Positions 1-7,742 of a stretch of 64,000 nt of DNA are shown here, one piece after another (position 1 is the first letter of the stretch; each line of letters begins with the position of its first letter). The DNA lies in NCBI GenBank assembly GCA_024743255.1, contig JANSWY010000002.1, forward strand, positions 248,001 through 312,000, given 5' to 3'. Position numbers and translations under genes: made by a program. Under the pieces are notes generated by a model. The model was not told the origin of the DNA. It saw nothing but the letters and a program-made list of their open reading frames with translations, and ran no database searches. Source of the DNA: a bacterium (GTDB lineage: Bacteria > Bacteroidota > Bacteroidia > Cytophagales > Cyclobacteriaceae).

Positions 1-412
1 CACAACTTAAAAAGGCCCTATTCATTGATTTCCATTTGGAGTCTCCCCACTGTTCCACAGTCAATAAATTTTCCTGTTCCCTAAGCGAAGGATTATCCAA
101 ATTACCCCAAACTGAGACGGTATAAATGTCAGAAACGTCGTAAGTATGTATGTAAGTACCTCGTGTGACTGTGTCGACAGATCCATCTCCCCAATCAATT
201 ATAAAGCTTGTATCACTTTCGCTAGCATCAATAGGGTACGTCACCTGATTTAAAGAATCAGTTTGCCAGGTGGTAATGAAAGGTCTTGCAGTATTGAGAG
301 TCTTATTACGTGATGAACCTTCATTATCAGTCTTCCACGTAGTGTAATAGGTGTCTTGACATAATGCAGTAAAACAGATACCAATGAGTAGACAGGCTAG
401 TGTGTATTTCAT
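1..412 (-). CDS. BspA-like (DUF285) surface protein, N-terminal part
   Basis: The first 137 codons of a gene that runs off the left edge. It opens with a signal peptide (MKYTLACLLIGICFTALCQ) that ends at residue 19. A short PKD-like segment follows, with the motif FIIDWGDGS and a later HTYDVSDIYTVSVWG. The segment EQWGDSKWKSMNRAFLSC is the usual entry into DUF285/BspA leucine-rich repeats, which carry the W-x-SM-x-x-AF-x-x-C signature. Members are secreted or surface proteins of Bacteroidota, thought to take part in adhesion, often with a C-terminal sorting domain that would lie outside this window. A perfect -7 promoter element lies 27 nt upstream. The family call is fairly secure; the exact role is unknown. 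Confidence 0.8.
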   Translation of the reverse strand, partial: MKYTLACLLIGICFTALCQDTYYTTWKTDNEGSSRNKTLNTARPFITTWQTDSLNQVTYPIDASESDTSFIIDWGDGSVDTVTRGTYIHTYDVSDIYTVSVWGNLDNPSLREQENLLTVEQWGDSKWKSMNRAFLSC

Positions 413-438
413 CTTCAAATGGTTTAGAAATAATTCCG

Positions 439-446
439 CAAAAATA
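439..446 (-). promoter_or_regulatory. Candidate -7 promoter element of the BspA-like gene
   Basis: On the minus strand this reads TATTTTTG, a full match to the Bacteroidota -7 consensus TAnnTTTG, 26 nt upstream of the ATG at 412. The -33 element is weak (TTTA about 21 nt upstream). Inference from the consensus only. Confidence 0.4.
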
Positions 447-524
447 CTTAAAATGAATTTAATAATCTAAAGATTTTTTTGCATTTAATCTATACACCAC
501 CTAGTTTGTGAATGGATATATAAT

Positions 525-558
525 AAAAAAGCACGTCTGTATTAGACATGCTTTTTTT
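525..558 (-). terminator. Bidirectional intrinsic terminator
   Basis: An inverted repeat AGCACGTCT / AGACATGCT (one mismatch) around a short loop is flanked by an A-run on the left and a T-run on the right. It lies just after the stop of the 582-1082 gene and before the BspA-like gene, so it separates the two transcripts. Confidence 0.7.
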
Positions 559-581
559 GTGCAGAGTGATAAATATCTTTG

Positions 582-1082
582 TCATTCAGATCCTTCAGAA
601 TGTGCCTTCATCATTTCATCATGATCTGCTTTAATCTTCTCATGCTCCTGAACCATATTCTGGTGTTCAGCATCCATAGCTTCGTGCTCAGCCTTCATTG
701 CAGCGTGATCTGAAGTCATAGTTGCCATGTCGATTTCTCCTGAAGCATGCTTTTCTTCAAGTTCCTTGTGCTTATTCATTAACTCCTGGTGTTTAGCGAT
801 CAATTCCTCATGACTAGCAATGATTGCTTTATGAGATTCTTCAATAGCAATATGGCTACTGTCAGCCTCATCTCCACCAATAGAATCATGATCAGCAATA
901 AGCTGATTGTGCATTGATTCCATATCAGTATGTGTCTTAACCATATCATCATGCCCACTTGACATATCACTATGGTCACTTACCATTTGTTTGTGTTCAG
1001 GGCTTTCAGCGGGATTTGAAGTACAGCTTACAATCGCGTAAGCCATAAGTGTCAACATTAAAATTGATTTGATTTTTTTCAT
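582..1082 (-). CDS. Lipoprotein with 18 histidines in strict heptad register
   Basis: A 166-residue protein with a lipoprotein signal (lipobox AIVSC, Cys20). The mature chain is almost entirely a His/Met/acidic repeat. Histidines fall at 30, 37, 44, 51, 58, 65; then 77, 84, 91, 98, 105, 112; then 126, 133, 140, 147, 154, 161, that is three blocks of six, each with exact 7-residue spacing. Three residues after nearly every His is Met, Leu or Ile. This is an a/d heptad pattern, so the protein should form a long coiled coil with a face of histidines next to a hydrophobic face. There are no Cys residues after the lipid anchor. I do not recognise a named family. His and Met richness and the adjacent zinc locus suggest metal binding, but no operator was found directly upstream. 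Confidence 0.85.
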   Translation of the reverse strand: MKKIKSILMLTLMAYAIVSCTSNPAESPEHKQMVSDHSDMSSGHDDMVKTHTDMESMHNQLIADHDSIGGDEADSSHIAIEESHKAIIASHEELIAKHQELMNKHKELEEKHASGEIDMATMTSDHAAMKAEHEAMDAEHQNMVQEHEKIKADHDEMMKAHSEGSE

Positions 1083-1114
1083 TTCGTTAGGATTTACTGG
1101 TTTATTTGATTCAA

Positions 1115-3316
1115 CTAAAATTGCCTCAAAAAAGTCAGTTTTCCTATGAATTGTTGTTCTTCTATTGGATTTTCTAAACTTTCAACTCGTGAGTCATTGA
1201 AAACCAGATATAGAAACGACAATGGTTGATACTCCCAACTTGCTCTTACATTAACCCTTCCCTGATCATCAAAACTGTTGTATTGGTAAAATGCAGAAAG
1301 CTGAATTCTTGGGTTTATGGCGAATCTTGATCCTACCGTATACAAGTTTGTTTTTAGGTTTTCCTCCCCTACTCCTACTCCTCTAAGATTGTTTTGCTCA
1401 TAATCAAAAGTAACTGCTGCATGTGGGATTGGCGCCAACCTAGCTGAGAAGTTGCTGGTTCTTCTTGTGCCATTATAGAAGTTTCCAAAGCTATATCTCG
1501 CTTCGACAGACCACTTTTTGGAACGATCAGTATTGTAGCGCAAAAGGTATCTTGTGTAGAAATAATTACCTTGTTCTATGTCTAATCCGAGTGGAGCAAA
1601 GTCAAAATTTATGTTTTGCCAGGTTGGTGTGAGTGAAAACTCCACAAAACTGTTGTCCTCAAACCAAGTGTAAATGGGAAAAATATATAAACTGGCTTGC
1701 TGGAAACTAGACGGATCGGTTGCATCATGATTGTAATTGGTGAATACTCCAGGATCCCATCTTCTTATCAACTGTGTCTTTGGTCTCCAAATGTAATATC
1801 CTCCTGGGTTATGCCTAATTACATTTGTCTGTCTGATGAATCCCATTGCCGGGTTATAATTTTCATCCGTAAATTCCGTTACCCACCCATAATAAAACTT
1901 ATTAGTTGAATTACCAGAAAAAACTCGGGCGGCATAGCCCATTTCACCAGAAAGTTTATCAATTGAAGTAGATACCAAGTATTGAATGTCCCATTCACTT
2001 GTGGGTCTTATTTGGCCATCAACAGTTATTGTAGTATTGCTATTCGACTCCAGGGATAAGTGATCTGATTGTTCATCATTTCTCTGGGTGACCATCACAC
2101 CAATGTTATTTTCCCTTCCATAATTCCTTAAATATCTGGCAACACCAAAGTTTGACCTCTGAGAGTTTTCGGTGGCATCTTGCCTTACAAAAAGGCCTGC
2201 TATAGCCTGCTTTTCAGTCCTTTGAGTAAATCTTGCTCCTATGTCAATGGGTGCTGGTGCTGCATTAAAGTTTCCTTGTAAGCCAATAGTCCTACTGAAA
2301 AACGGCCGGATGGATTGCTGTAATCCTCCTGCCCAAATCCCTGAGTTTTCAAGGAAAAACTGTCTTCTTTCAGGGAAAAATATATTGAAACGTTCGAGGT
2401 TATTTACTGCCCTATCTACATCTGCTTGAGCAAAGTCAGTATTGATTGTGAGATCTACAATTGTCCTGGGGTCAATGGCCCATTTTAGGTCTCCACCAAA
2501 CTTAGGCTGGCCCTTAGAATCAGGTGTAGCACCTTCTTTTATGCGATCATATTGGTATAATGCATATGGTTCTATTCTAACATTGGTTGACGGAGGAGGA
2601 ACTTCAATACCAACAAGTTTAGCTGCATATGTCATCCTATATGGTGTAAAAGATTGAGGTATCGGAGGAAATGAAGACACTTCAATATCCCTTCTGGCAT
2701 AACGAACCATTGTGACTCCCCATTCCGGACCAGTTCCATCCTCCGGTAAATCATATCTTAGAGTTTTGAATGGTATTGCAAATTCAGCTGTGTAACCATC
2801 CTCAGTTCTTTTAGTTCGAACTTTCCAAAGCGTATTCCAACCAGTATCAAAGCTATTTCCATTGAAATTTTGAAAGTCCCTTTGGTTGCCATACGGCGTG
2901 GTTTGGAATGCTTGTGCGTACTGCTTCAAATTCTGAGGATCCAGTGCTATACCGAATATGTCATTTTCTCCCCAGCTAAAGTCTCGCCTCAGATCCTGTA
3001 CTCTAATTCCCTTTACACCTACAGAATCTTTGCACCAGGCACCTATGTATAAGTACTTATCATCATATAAAAACTTAACTTCAGTCTGATAACGAACATC
3101 TCCACCCTGACGTGGTTCTCGGCGAAAAAACTCTGTAACTGAGTTGGAGCTCTGCCAATCAGATTCATTTAAATTTCCATCAATCGAAAGTTGCCCTTTT
3201 ACCTTGTGTGCTCTGATAACTTCAGGTTCTTCTGCAGGAGGAAAGTTTTGATTCTCTTGGGCATCAGCTAAAAAATAGAAACTAAGGAGAAGTACTGATA
3301 GTATATAATTCTTCAT
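1115..3316 (-). CDS. DUF5916 protein with CBM9-like N-terminal domain
   Basis: A 733-residue exported protein. I place the start at the ATG at 3316, which gives a clean signal peptide (MKNYILSVLLLSFYFLADA); the longer frame needs a GTG and adds 19 residues with no signal character. After the signal comes a CBM9-like beta-sandwich (about residues 35-210, with DGNLNESDW and YLYIGAWCKDS) and then a long DUF5916 region rich in beta strands that ends in Phe, as outer-membrane barrels do (LTFLRQF). Members are common in Bacteroidota and of unknown function. The CBM9 label does not prove sugar binding. A perfect -7 element lies 14 nt upstream of the ATG, and a structured transcript with a Zur-like operator lies further upstream. 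Confidence 0.85.
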   Translation of the reverse strand: MKNYILSVLLLSFYFLADAQENQNFPPAEEPEVIRAHKVKGQLSIDGNLNESDWQSSNSVTEFFRREPRQGGDVRYQTEVKFLYDDKYLYIGAWCKDSVGVKGIRVQDLRRDFSWGENDIFGIALDPQNLKQYAQAFQTTPYGNQRDFQNFNGNSFDTGWNTLWKVRTKRTEDGYTAEFAIPFKTLRYDLPEDGTGPEWGVTMVRYARRDIEVSSFPPIPQSFTPYRMTYAAKLVGIEVPPPSTNVRIEPYALYQYDRIKEGATPDSKGQPKFGGDLKWAIDPRTIVDLTINTDFAQADVDRAVNNLERFNIFFPERRQFFLENSGIWAGGLQQSIRPFFSRTIGLQGNFNAAPAPIDIGARFTQRTEKQAIAGLFVRQDATENSQRSNFGVARYLRNYGRENNIGVMVTQRNDEQSDHLSLESNSNTTITVDGQIRPTSEWDIQYLVSTSIDKLSGEMGYAARVFSGNSTNKFYYGWVTEFTDENYNPAMGFIRQTNVIRHNPGGYYIWRPKTQLIRRWDPGVFTNYNHDATDPSSFQQASLYIFPIYTWFEDNSFVEFSLTPTWQNINFDFAPLGLDIEQGNYFYTRYLLRYNTDRSKKWSVEARYSFGNFYNGTRRTSNFSARLAPIPHAAVTFDYEQNNLRGVGVGEENLKTNLYTVGSRFAINPRIQLSAFYQYNSFDDQGRVNVRASWEYQPLSFLYLVFNDSRVESLENPIEEQQFIGKLTFLRQF

Positions 3317-3330
3317 CTCTTTTGTGGTAT

Positions 3331-3338
3331 CAAACTTA
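3331..3338 (-). promoter_or_regulatory. Candidate -7 promoter element of the DUF5916 gene
   Basis: Minus-strand TAAGTTTG matches TAnnTTTG fully, 14 nt before the ATG at 3316, so the leader would be under 15 nt. No convincing -33 TTG is seen at the normal distance. Confidence 0.4.
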
Positions 3339-3394
3339 TAATTGGTATTTAGGAAGGGTTTGTTGATCGTCACAAAGAGAGCTAGTGCTCATTT

Positions 3395-3500
3395 AAAATA
3401 TAAAGAGGCGCCCAGCAGCACCCCCCTATTAGGAATTTTTATTGTTAACCAAAACATTATTTAATTCCTATTATTCTTAATTAGAATAACTAAACATAAT
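3395..3500 (-). ncRNA. Candidate Zur-regulated small RNA or structured leader
   Basis: Between the COG0523 gene and the DUF5916 gene the minus strand can form three hairpins in a row. The first is ATTCT/AGAAT (3473-3487). The second is an 8-bp stem TAGGAATT/AATTCCTA (3430-3437 with 3463-3470). The third is a GC-rich stem GGTGC/GCGCC (3407-3422) followed by a U-rich tail (3395-3406), which looks like an intrinsic terminator. A promoter with a Zur-like operator lies just upstream (3506-3546). Together this would give an RNA of about 105 nt. It could instead be the attenuated leader of the DUF5916 gene or simply the terminator of the COG0523 gene. No coding potential seen. Confidence 0.35.
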
Positions 3501-3505
3501 ATTTG

Positions 3506-3546
3506 CTAAAGTATGGCAAATAAGTATTAAATGCAATTATGTTGCA
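3506..3546 (-). promoter_or_regulatory. Promoter with Zur-like operator on its -33 element
   Basis: The palindrome TGCAATTATGTTGCA (3532-3546, extended to ATGCAA...TTGCAT at 3531-3547) is a perfect copy of the TGCAA-N5-TTGCA motif seen elsewhere in this locus. One arm supplies the TTG of a -33 element (3534-3536). A -7 element TACTTTAG (7 of 8) lies 20 nt further on at 3506-3513. Transcription would run leftward toward the DUF5916 gene. A repressor bound here would block the -33 element. Confidence 0.55.
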
Positions 3547-3574
3547 TAAATAAAAACTGTATTACTTCATTGGT

Positions 3575-4567
3575 TTATTTTGCTTGTAACTGGTATCGTT
3601 CAAACAATTCTTTCAGGTTTAAAGACTTAATATTCTTACCAATGAAAACAAGCTTGCCAGCTCTATCATGCTCAGTTTCCCATGGCAGCCCATCTGTAGC
3701 AATGAAAGCAGATTTAGCTGATTGTAGGATAACCCTGTTGGGATAATTAGGTATTGCTATAATTCCTTTAACCCGGTAGATCTGATCGCTGTAAAGATTA
3801 ACTAATCGATTTAACTCCAGTGAAATCTCATTAAGATCAATAGGTTTGGTAAATGACACTGAAAATGTAGATATACCATGGTCATTATGAATATGGTGAT
3901 GATGATCGTGATTGTCTTCAATATCTTTGGTCTTCTCCAGAATTGACCGGGGGTTGATTGTACCAATACTTAATATTTGATCTAGTGGAAATTGACCATG
4001 AGAACCAAAGAATGTTGTTGCATATGGATTAATTCCATTCATTAATGATTCCAGATGATTTTGTTTTTCCGGTTCGATCGTATCTACTTTGTTGACCAAG
4101 ATTACATCTGAAGCTGCTATCTGACGCAAGGCTTCTTCAGTTTTACCTAACCAATCTTCAATGTTGAAAGCATCAACAAGACATACTATTTGTTCCAATT
4201 CAAATAACTGTTCAACTCTGTAATCTTCAAGAAAGACTTGCATGATGGAATTAGGGTCTGCAATACCAGTGGTTTCAATGATTAGCCGATCAAGTTGATC
4301 AATCTTTTTACTGACTTCATACAGAATATCCATTAACCCTCCAGCTAAAGAGCAGCACAAACATCCTGATGTAAGCTCAACTATATCCTCCACCCCATCT
4401 ATTATCAGTGCTCCATCTATGTTGGTATCACCACATTCATTTTCTACGACCAGAATCCTTTCTGGCAACTGGCTTTGAATAAATTGATTTAAGAACGATG
4501 TTTTACCTGCACCCAGAAATCCTGTGATTATATGAACCGGAAGTCTTCTTCTTTTATTTGAAATCAT
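3575..4567 (-). CDS. COG0523 GTPase, putative zinc metallochaperone (YjiA-like)
   Basis: A 330-residue P-loop GTPase of the G3E/COG0523 family. I chose the ATG at 4567; the open frame continues upstream to a GTG but would add an odd hydrophobic stretch. Visible motifs are Walker A GFLGAGKT (16-23), the metal-binding CxCC motif CLCC (69-72), and the G4 motif NKVD (159-162). A His-rich linker (HDHHHHIHNDH, about 220-230) precedes the C-terminal CobW_C domain. COG0523 proteins use GTP to deliver metal, often zinc, to client proteins when metal is scarce. Its place beside a Fur-type regulator, a TonB receptor and another COG0523 gene supports zinc. It is probably downstream of the lipoprotein gene but separated from it by a terminator. 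Confidence 0.88.
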   Translation of the reverse strand: MISNKRRRLPVHIITGFLGAGKTSFLNQFIQSQLPERILVVENECGDTNIDGALIIDGVEDIVELTSGCLCCSLAGGLMDILYEVSKKIDQLDRLIIETTGIADPNSIMQVFLEDYRVEQLFELEQIVCLVDAFNIEDWLGKTEEALRQIAASDVILVNKVDTIEPEKQNHLESLMNGINPYATTFFGSHGQFPLDQILSIGTINPRSILEKTKDIEDNHDHHHHIHNDHGISTFSVSFTKPIDLNEISLELNRLVNLYSDQIYRVKGIIAIPNYPNRVILQSAKSAFIATDGLPWETEHDRAGKLVFIGKNIKSLNLKELFERYQLQAK

Positions 4568-4593
4568 GATTACTAAATATACTATTATCCAAA

Positions 4594-4624
4594 ACAAAAA
4601 AAGCACTCAATTCTGAGTGCCCTT
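4594..4624 (-). terminator. Intrinsic terminator after the metal-locus lipoprotein gene
   Basis: A perfect 7-bp stem GCACTCA/TGAGTGC with a 4-nt loop (4603-4620), followed on the minus strand by a T-run. It sits between the stop at 4678 and the start of the COG0523 gene at 4567, so the COG0523 gene probably relies on read-through or its own promoter. Confidence 0.8.
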
Positions 4625-4677
4625 TTAGGAGAGATATCGTATTGTGCCTAACCAAACACGTATCTCATTATGATCTT

Positions 4678-5268
4678 TTATTGTATGTTCAAAGTAAACG
4701 TCAAGTCAATATCAGACTCTCCATCAGTTGCTGTTGAAGTAGCAGTTTTAATATCAGGCTGATGCTTAAGCACAACTCTGAAAGTACCTCCAGAAGTAGC
4801 ATCACCAGTTGTCCATGTAGTAGAAAGTCCAACAGGAAGTCCGCCACCATCAAGGTCATTGTAGTTTACATCATCACCTCTGGAATCAATATTTCCATTT
4901 CCCGCAGGATCACTAAATGCATCTGCTGTAAAGGAAAAGAAAAACATATGCTCAGCATCTTCTTCTTCAATCTCCTCAGTAATGCTCTCGCCTTCTTCAG
5001 TATTTTCCAACTCAAGTGCTAAAGTGTAAGTTGTGTTAGCTGCAAGGTTAATATCGTCAAGAGTAAAGTCTTGAGCACCTTCACCGTCAGGGTCATTAGC
5101 TTCTGCAACAATTGCAGTACCACCACCAGCAGGTGTGAACGTTAATGTTACAAGGTCAATTACTTCTTCCTCATTTTCTTCTTCAGGAGCTTCATCGTCT
5201 CCACATCCAGTTAATAAAAGTCCAAATCCAAGTAGACCTAGTAATAAATAGTTCTTAAAAATTTTCAT
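4678..5268 (-). CDS. Acidic lipoprotein paired with the TonB receptor
   Basis: A 196-residue lipoprotein (lipobox LLTGC, Cys22) starting at the ATG at 5268; an upstream TTG in frame would spoil the signal peptide. After the anchor comes a very acidic linker (EAPEEENEEEV) and then a predicted all-beta domain with short Asp/Gly-rich turns (NDPDGEG, SRGDDVNYNDLDGGG) ending in alternating strands (DIDLTFTLNIQ). I do not recognise a named domain. Lipoproteins next to TonB receptors in this phylum often act as surface partners that capture the ligand. Its own promoter, overlapped by three Zur-like operator sites, lies between it and the receptor gene, so it should be among the most strongly metal-controlled genes here. 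Confidence 0.8.
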   Translation of the reverse strand: MKIFKNYLLLGLLGFGLLLTGCGDDEAPEEENEEEVIDLVTLTFTPAGGGTAIVAEANDPDGEGAQDFTLDDINLAANTTYTLALELENTEEGESITEEIEEEDAEHMFFFSFTADAFSDPAGNGNIDSRGDDVNYNDLDGGGLPVGLSTTWTTGDATSGGTFRVVLKHQPDIKTATSTATDGESDIDLTFTLNIQ

Positions 5269-5285
5269 GGTTATAATTTGATTTA

Positions 5286-5329
5286 TGCAATATCGTTGCA
5301 AGTATAAAGCGAGAAGAGCTTTAATGCAA
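5286..5329 (-). promoter_or_regulatory. Zur-like operator overlapping the promoter of the lipoprotein gene
   Basis: TGCAATATCGTTGCA (5286-5300) is a perfect TGCAA-N5-TTGCA site, 18 nt before the ATG at 5268. It overlaps a -7 element TATACTTG (5299-5306, 7 of 8). A TTG for the -33 element lies exactly 20 nt upstream (5327-5329), itself inside a second operator-like site. Binding would cover both promoter elements. Confidence 0.6.
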
Positions 5330-5362
5330 CAATGTTGTAACTATTTTTGCAACATTGTTGTG
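5325..5362 (-). promoter_or_regulatory. Two degenerate Zur-like sites in tandem
   Basis: TGCAACAATGTTGTA (5325-5339) and TGCAACATTGTTGTG (5348-5362) each match the TGCAA-N5-TTGCA palindrome with one or two mismatches. With the perfect site at 5286-5300 they form a cluster of three sites in the short gap after the TonB receptor gene, which suggests cooperative control. Confidence 0.5.
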
Positions 5363-5366
5363 GAAA

Positions 5367-7742
5367 TCAAAATGAGATACTAGCAAATAATTTTATATTG
5401 ATTCCCAGGTCATCTGAAAAGTATCGGGATTGATCTGTATATCGCCGATATGAGTTGTTTAGAAGATTGTCTCCAGCGATTCTAACTGACAAATTCTCTC
5501 TCTCATACCCAACAGAAGCATCCAACAAAAAGAATCCATCAGGAGCAGGAAGAAAGTCAAACGTGCTGAACTGGTTGAATGGTATTATCTCTGCATTTAC
5601 AAATTCATCAGCAGAAATTACCGGCGGCTCATTGAATTGCCTTGAAGTCCAGGATGGTGAAACGGTAAGTGTCAAAGGTCCTATCTTCCTGTTGATATCA
5701 AACTGTACATTGAATGGCGGTACTCCTAAAAAGTATTGGTTGTTAACAACATCCTTGGCATGTACATATGATGCCTTTATTTCTGTGGATGTTAAGTCAT
5801 TCCATGTATTCCTTATATCAATATCAACACCAGAATAAACAGCATCTGTTTGATCATGAATGAAATATGGGAAGGTACCTCTCACGGTATTTGTCAGTCC
5901 ATAAGGTCTTAAGTAGATATAGTTTTGAATCCAATTCACATATGGGGTTACTTCAAATTCAACATGAGAATGGTTAACATTCAGTGAAGCTATCCACTTT
6001 AAACCTCTTTCACTCGGCACTTCTTTCTGGTCATTCGCAAGCACACTTCTGGTAGAAATACTGTCGTTTTCTTCAAAAAGCTCGTATCTCCATAATCCGA
6101 ATTCAATAATATTCTGGTGTTTTCCAAAACTGTATAGTTCACCAACGTTAGGAGCTCTCCATGCAGTACCGATATTAGTTCTGAAGGAAACCATTTCATT
6201 AAATTCATGAACAATTCCACCTGTAAATGTGAAATTGTAGTAATTGAGATTATCTCGGTAAATGTCGTTTCTTGAATCTCTTCCTCTAACATCCAGATTG
6301 AGGAAGTCAAACCTCACTCCTGCTTCATAACTAGTATTACCAATATTGAGTGATTCAATTCCAAATAATCCTATGTTGGTTGTGTTGTAATTGGGAACGA
6401 ATGGAATAGTATTAGTTCCTGGGATGTTGTCATTGTCCTGGGTGAACATTTGCAACCCGTAAGTCCCTACCCATTTTCCTTTGCTGGGGTGATCCCAATC
6501 AATATCCAGGCTATTACTTATCAATCTCAAATTGATAGCTGGTCTTTCATTATTTGTTCCACGTCTAATATCAAATTCCCTTCTATCATTTTGTTGAAAT
6601 GCATACTGCACATCCAATTGCTGATTCCCTAAATAGATTGAACTTACCAACCTTACCAAAGTATGATTGGTTTCCTGTCTTGGGGTAGTGATGTTGTATG
6701 AAAAATCCTTCGTTTCATTAGGTTCTTCTGCTCCTATTGCGTTTGACAGATCCTCTAAATTTCCATTTACAGAACCTCTCAATATTCCTAACTCCTGCTG
6801 ATAATGATTTGCATAAAGGTCCAGATCGATCCAACTAAAATGTAATCTTCCGGAACCTGAAAATCCGAATTCATTTTTTCCTGTGTTTGTAAGGTTATAG
6901 TTGGGAGCCTTTAAGTCACCCTGTTTGGTTCCATTGATTCCTAGTGACCAGGCAGTTCTTTCTCCTCCCGCACCTACTGTGCCTTCCATGCTGTATGCCC
7001 TTCCATTAGTTTGATATCCAGCACTTACTGATCCATTAAGATCAGAATTATATGAGGGTTTCTCTGCATCAAAGAGTATTACTCCTCCTATTGCATCAGA
7101 ACCAAACCTAACGGTGGAAGCTCCTTTTACGAATCGCAACCTGTTGATTTGAGTTGGGTCGATTTCCGGAGCGTGTTCTGTTCCCCAGGCCTGATATGAG
7201 TGTCTTACTCCATTATTTATTATTAATATCCGATTGGAATGAAGACCGTGAACCATCGGTTTCACCACATTCTGCCCTGTTCTTAGAGTAGATACTCCAG
7301 ATGTCTTAGAGAATATCTCACCAGAGTTTGAGCCAAGGCTCTCTGAATTTTCGATGTAGATGCTTTTAGATCGAAGTGATTTCAATTCATGAGCATTTAG
7401 CTCTTCTTCAATAACTATACTCTCCAGCAGTGCTTCATCAGGAGCTAAAAATATGATGGGTTCAGCATGATGTGGATCATGGTGGTGAACAACTGATTTA
7501 TAACCAACAAATCTCACCTCCAGATCGAGTTCTCCTTCACATACATCGTTGATTACAAAGTGTCCATCATCTCCAACGATAGCGCCATTTTCAGTTCCTA
7601 TTACCTGAACAGTTGCAAAACTTAGTGGTTCATTAGTAATAATAGAGAGAACTCTACCAGTAATCTTCTCATTGCATTCCTGAGCATGAATCATTGGGAG
7701 TCCAAAAACTCCTAAAAGCAAAAAAGTAAGAAGTAATCTCAT
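5367..7742 (-). CDS. TonB-dependent receptor, probably for zinc
   Basis: A 791-residue outer-membrane receptor. It has a signal peptide ending at MIHA (residue 20), then a carboxypeptidase-regulatory-like domain (about 25-100), a plug domain (about 125-230, with GVSTLRTGQN and RFGSDAIGGVILFD) and a 22-strand barrel ending in a C-terminal Phe. A His cluster HHHDPHH (86-92) sits at the end of the first domain and could bind metal in the periplasm. The barrel sequence resembles ZnuD-type receptors in layout, but the substrate is inferred mainly from context. Its ATG directly abuts the stop of the Fur-family gene, so the two are translated from one transcript. The receptor is probably powered by an ExbBD-TonB complex such as the one encoded at 29.9-31.9 kb. 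Confidence 0.88.
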   Translation of the reverse strand: MRLLLTFLLLGVFGLPMIHAQECNEKITGRVLSIITNEPLSFATVQVIGTENGAIVGDDGHFVINDVCEGELDLEVRFVGYKSVVHHHDPHHAEPIIFLAPDEALLESIVIEEELNAHELKSLRSKSIYIENSESLGSNSGEIFSKTSGVSTLRTGQNVVKPMVHGLHSNRILIINNGVRHSYQAWGTEHAPEIDPTQINRLRFVKGASTVRFGSDAIGGVILFDAEKPSYNSDLNGSVSAGYQTNGRAYSMEGTVGAGGERTAWSLGINGTKQGDLKAPNYNLTNTGKNEFGFSGSGRLHFSWIDLDLYANHYQQELGILRGSVNGNLEDLSNAIGAEEPNETKDFSYNITTPRQETNHTLVRLVSSIYLGNQQLDVQYAFQQNDRREFDIRRGTNNERPAINLRLISNSLDIDWDHPSKGKWVGTYGLQMFTQDNDNIPGTNTIPFVPNYNTTNIGLFGIESLNIGNTSYEAGVRFDFLNLDVRGRDSRNDIYRDNLNYYNFTFTGGIVHEFNEMVSFRTNIGTAWRAPNVGELYSFGKHQNIIEFGLWRYELFEENDSISTRSVLANDQKEVPSERGLKWIASLNVNHSHVEFEVTPYVNWIQNYIYLRPYGLTNTVRGTFPYFIHDQTDAVYSGVDIDIRNTWNDLTSTEIKASYVHAKDVVNNQYFLGVPPFNVQFDINRKIGPLTLTVSPSWTSRQFNEPPVISADEFVNAEIIPFNQFSTFDFLPAPDGFFLLDASVGYERENLSVRIAGDNLLNNSYRRYTDQSRYFSDDLGINIKLFASISF

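Noticed and set aside
1115-3373. Extended GTG start for the DUF5916 gene
   Set aside because: It adds 19 residues before a complete signal peptide and would overlap a perfect -7 promoter element.
5999-6310. 103-codon minus-strand frame
   Set aside because: It lies inside the TonB receptor in another frame of the same strand and lacks any domain.
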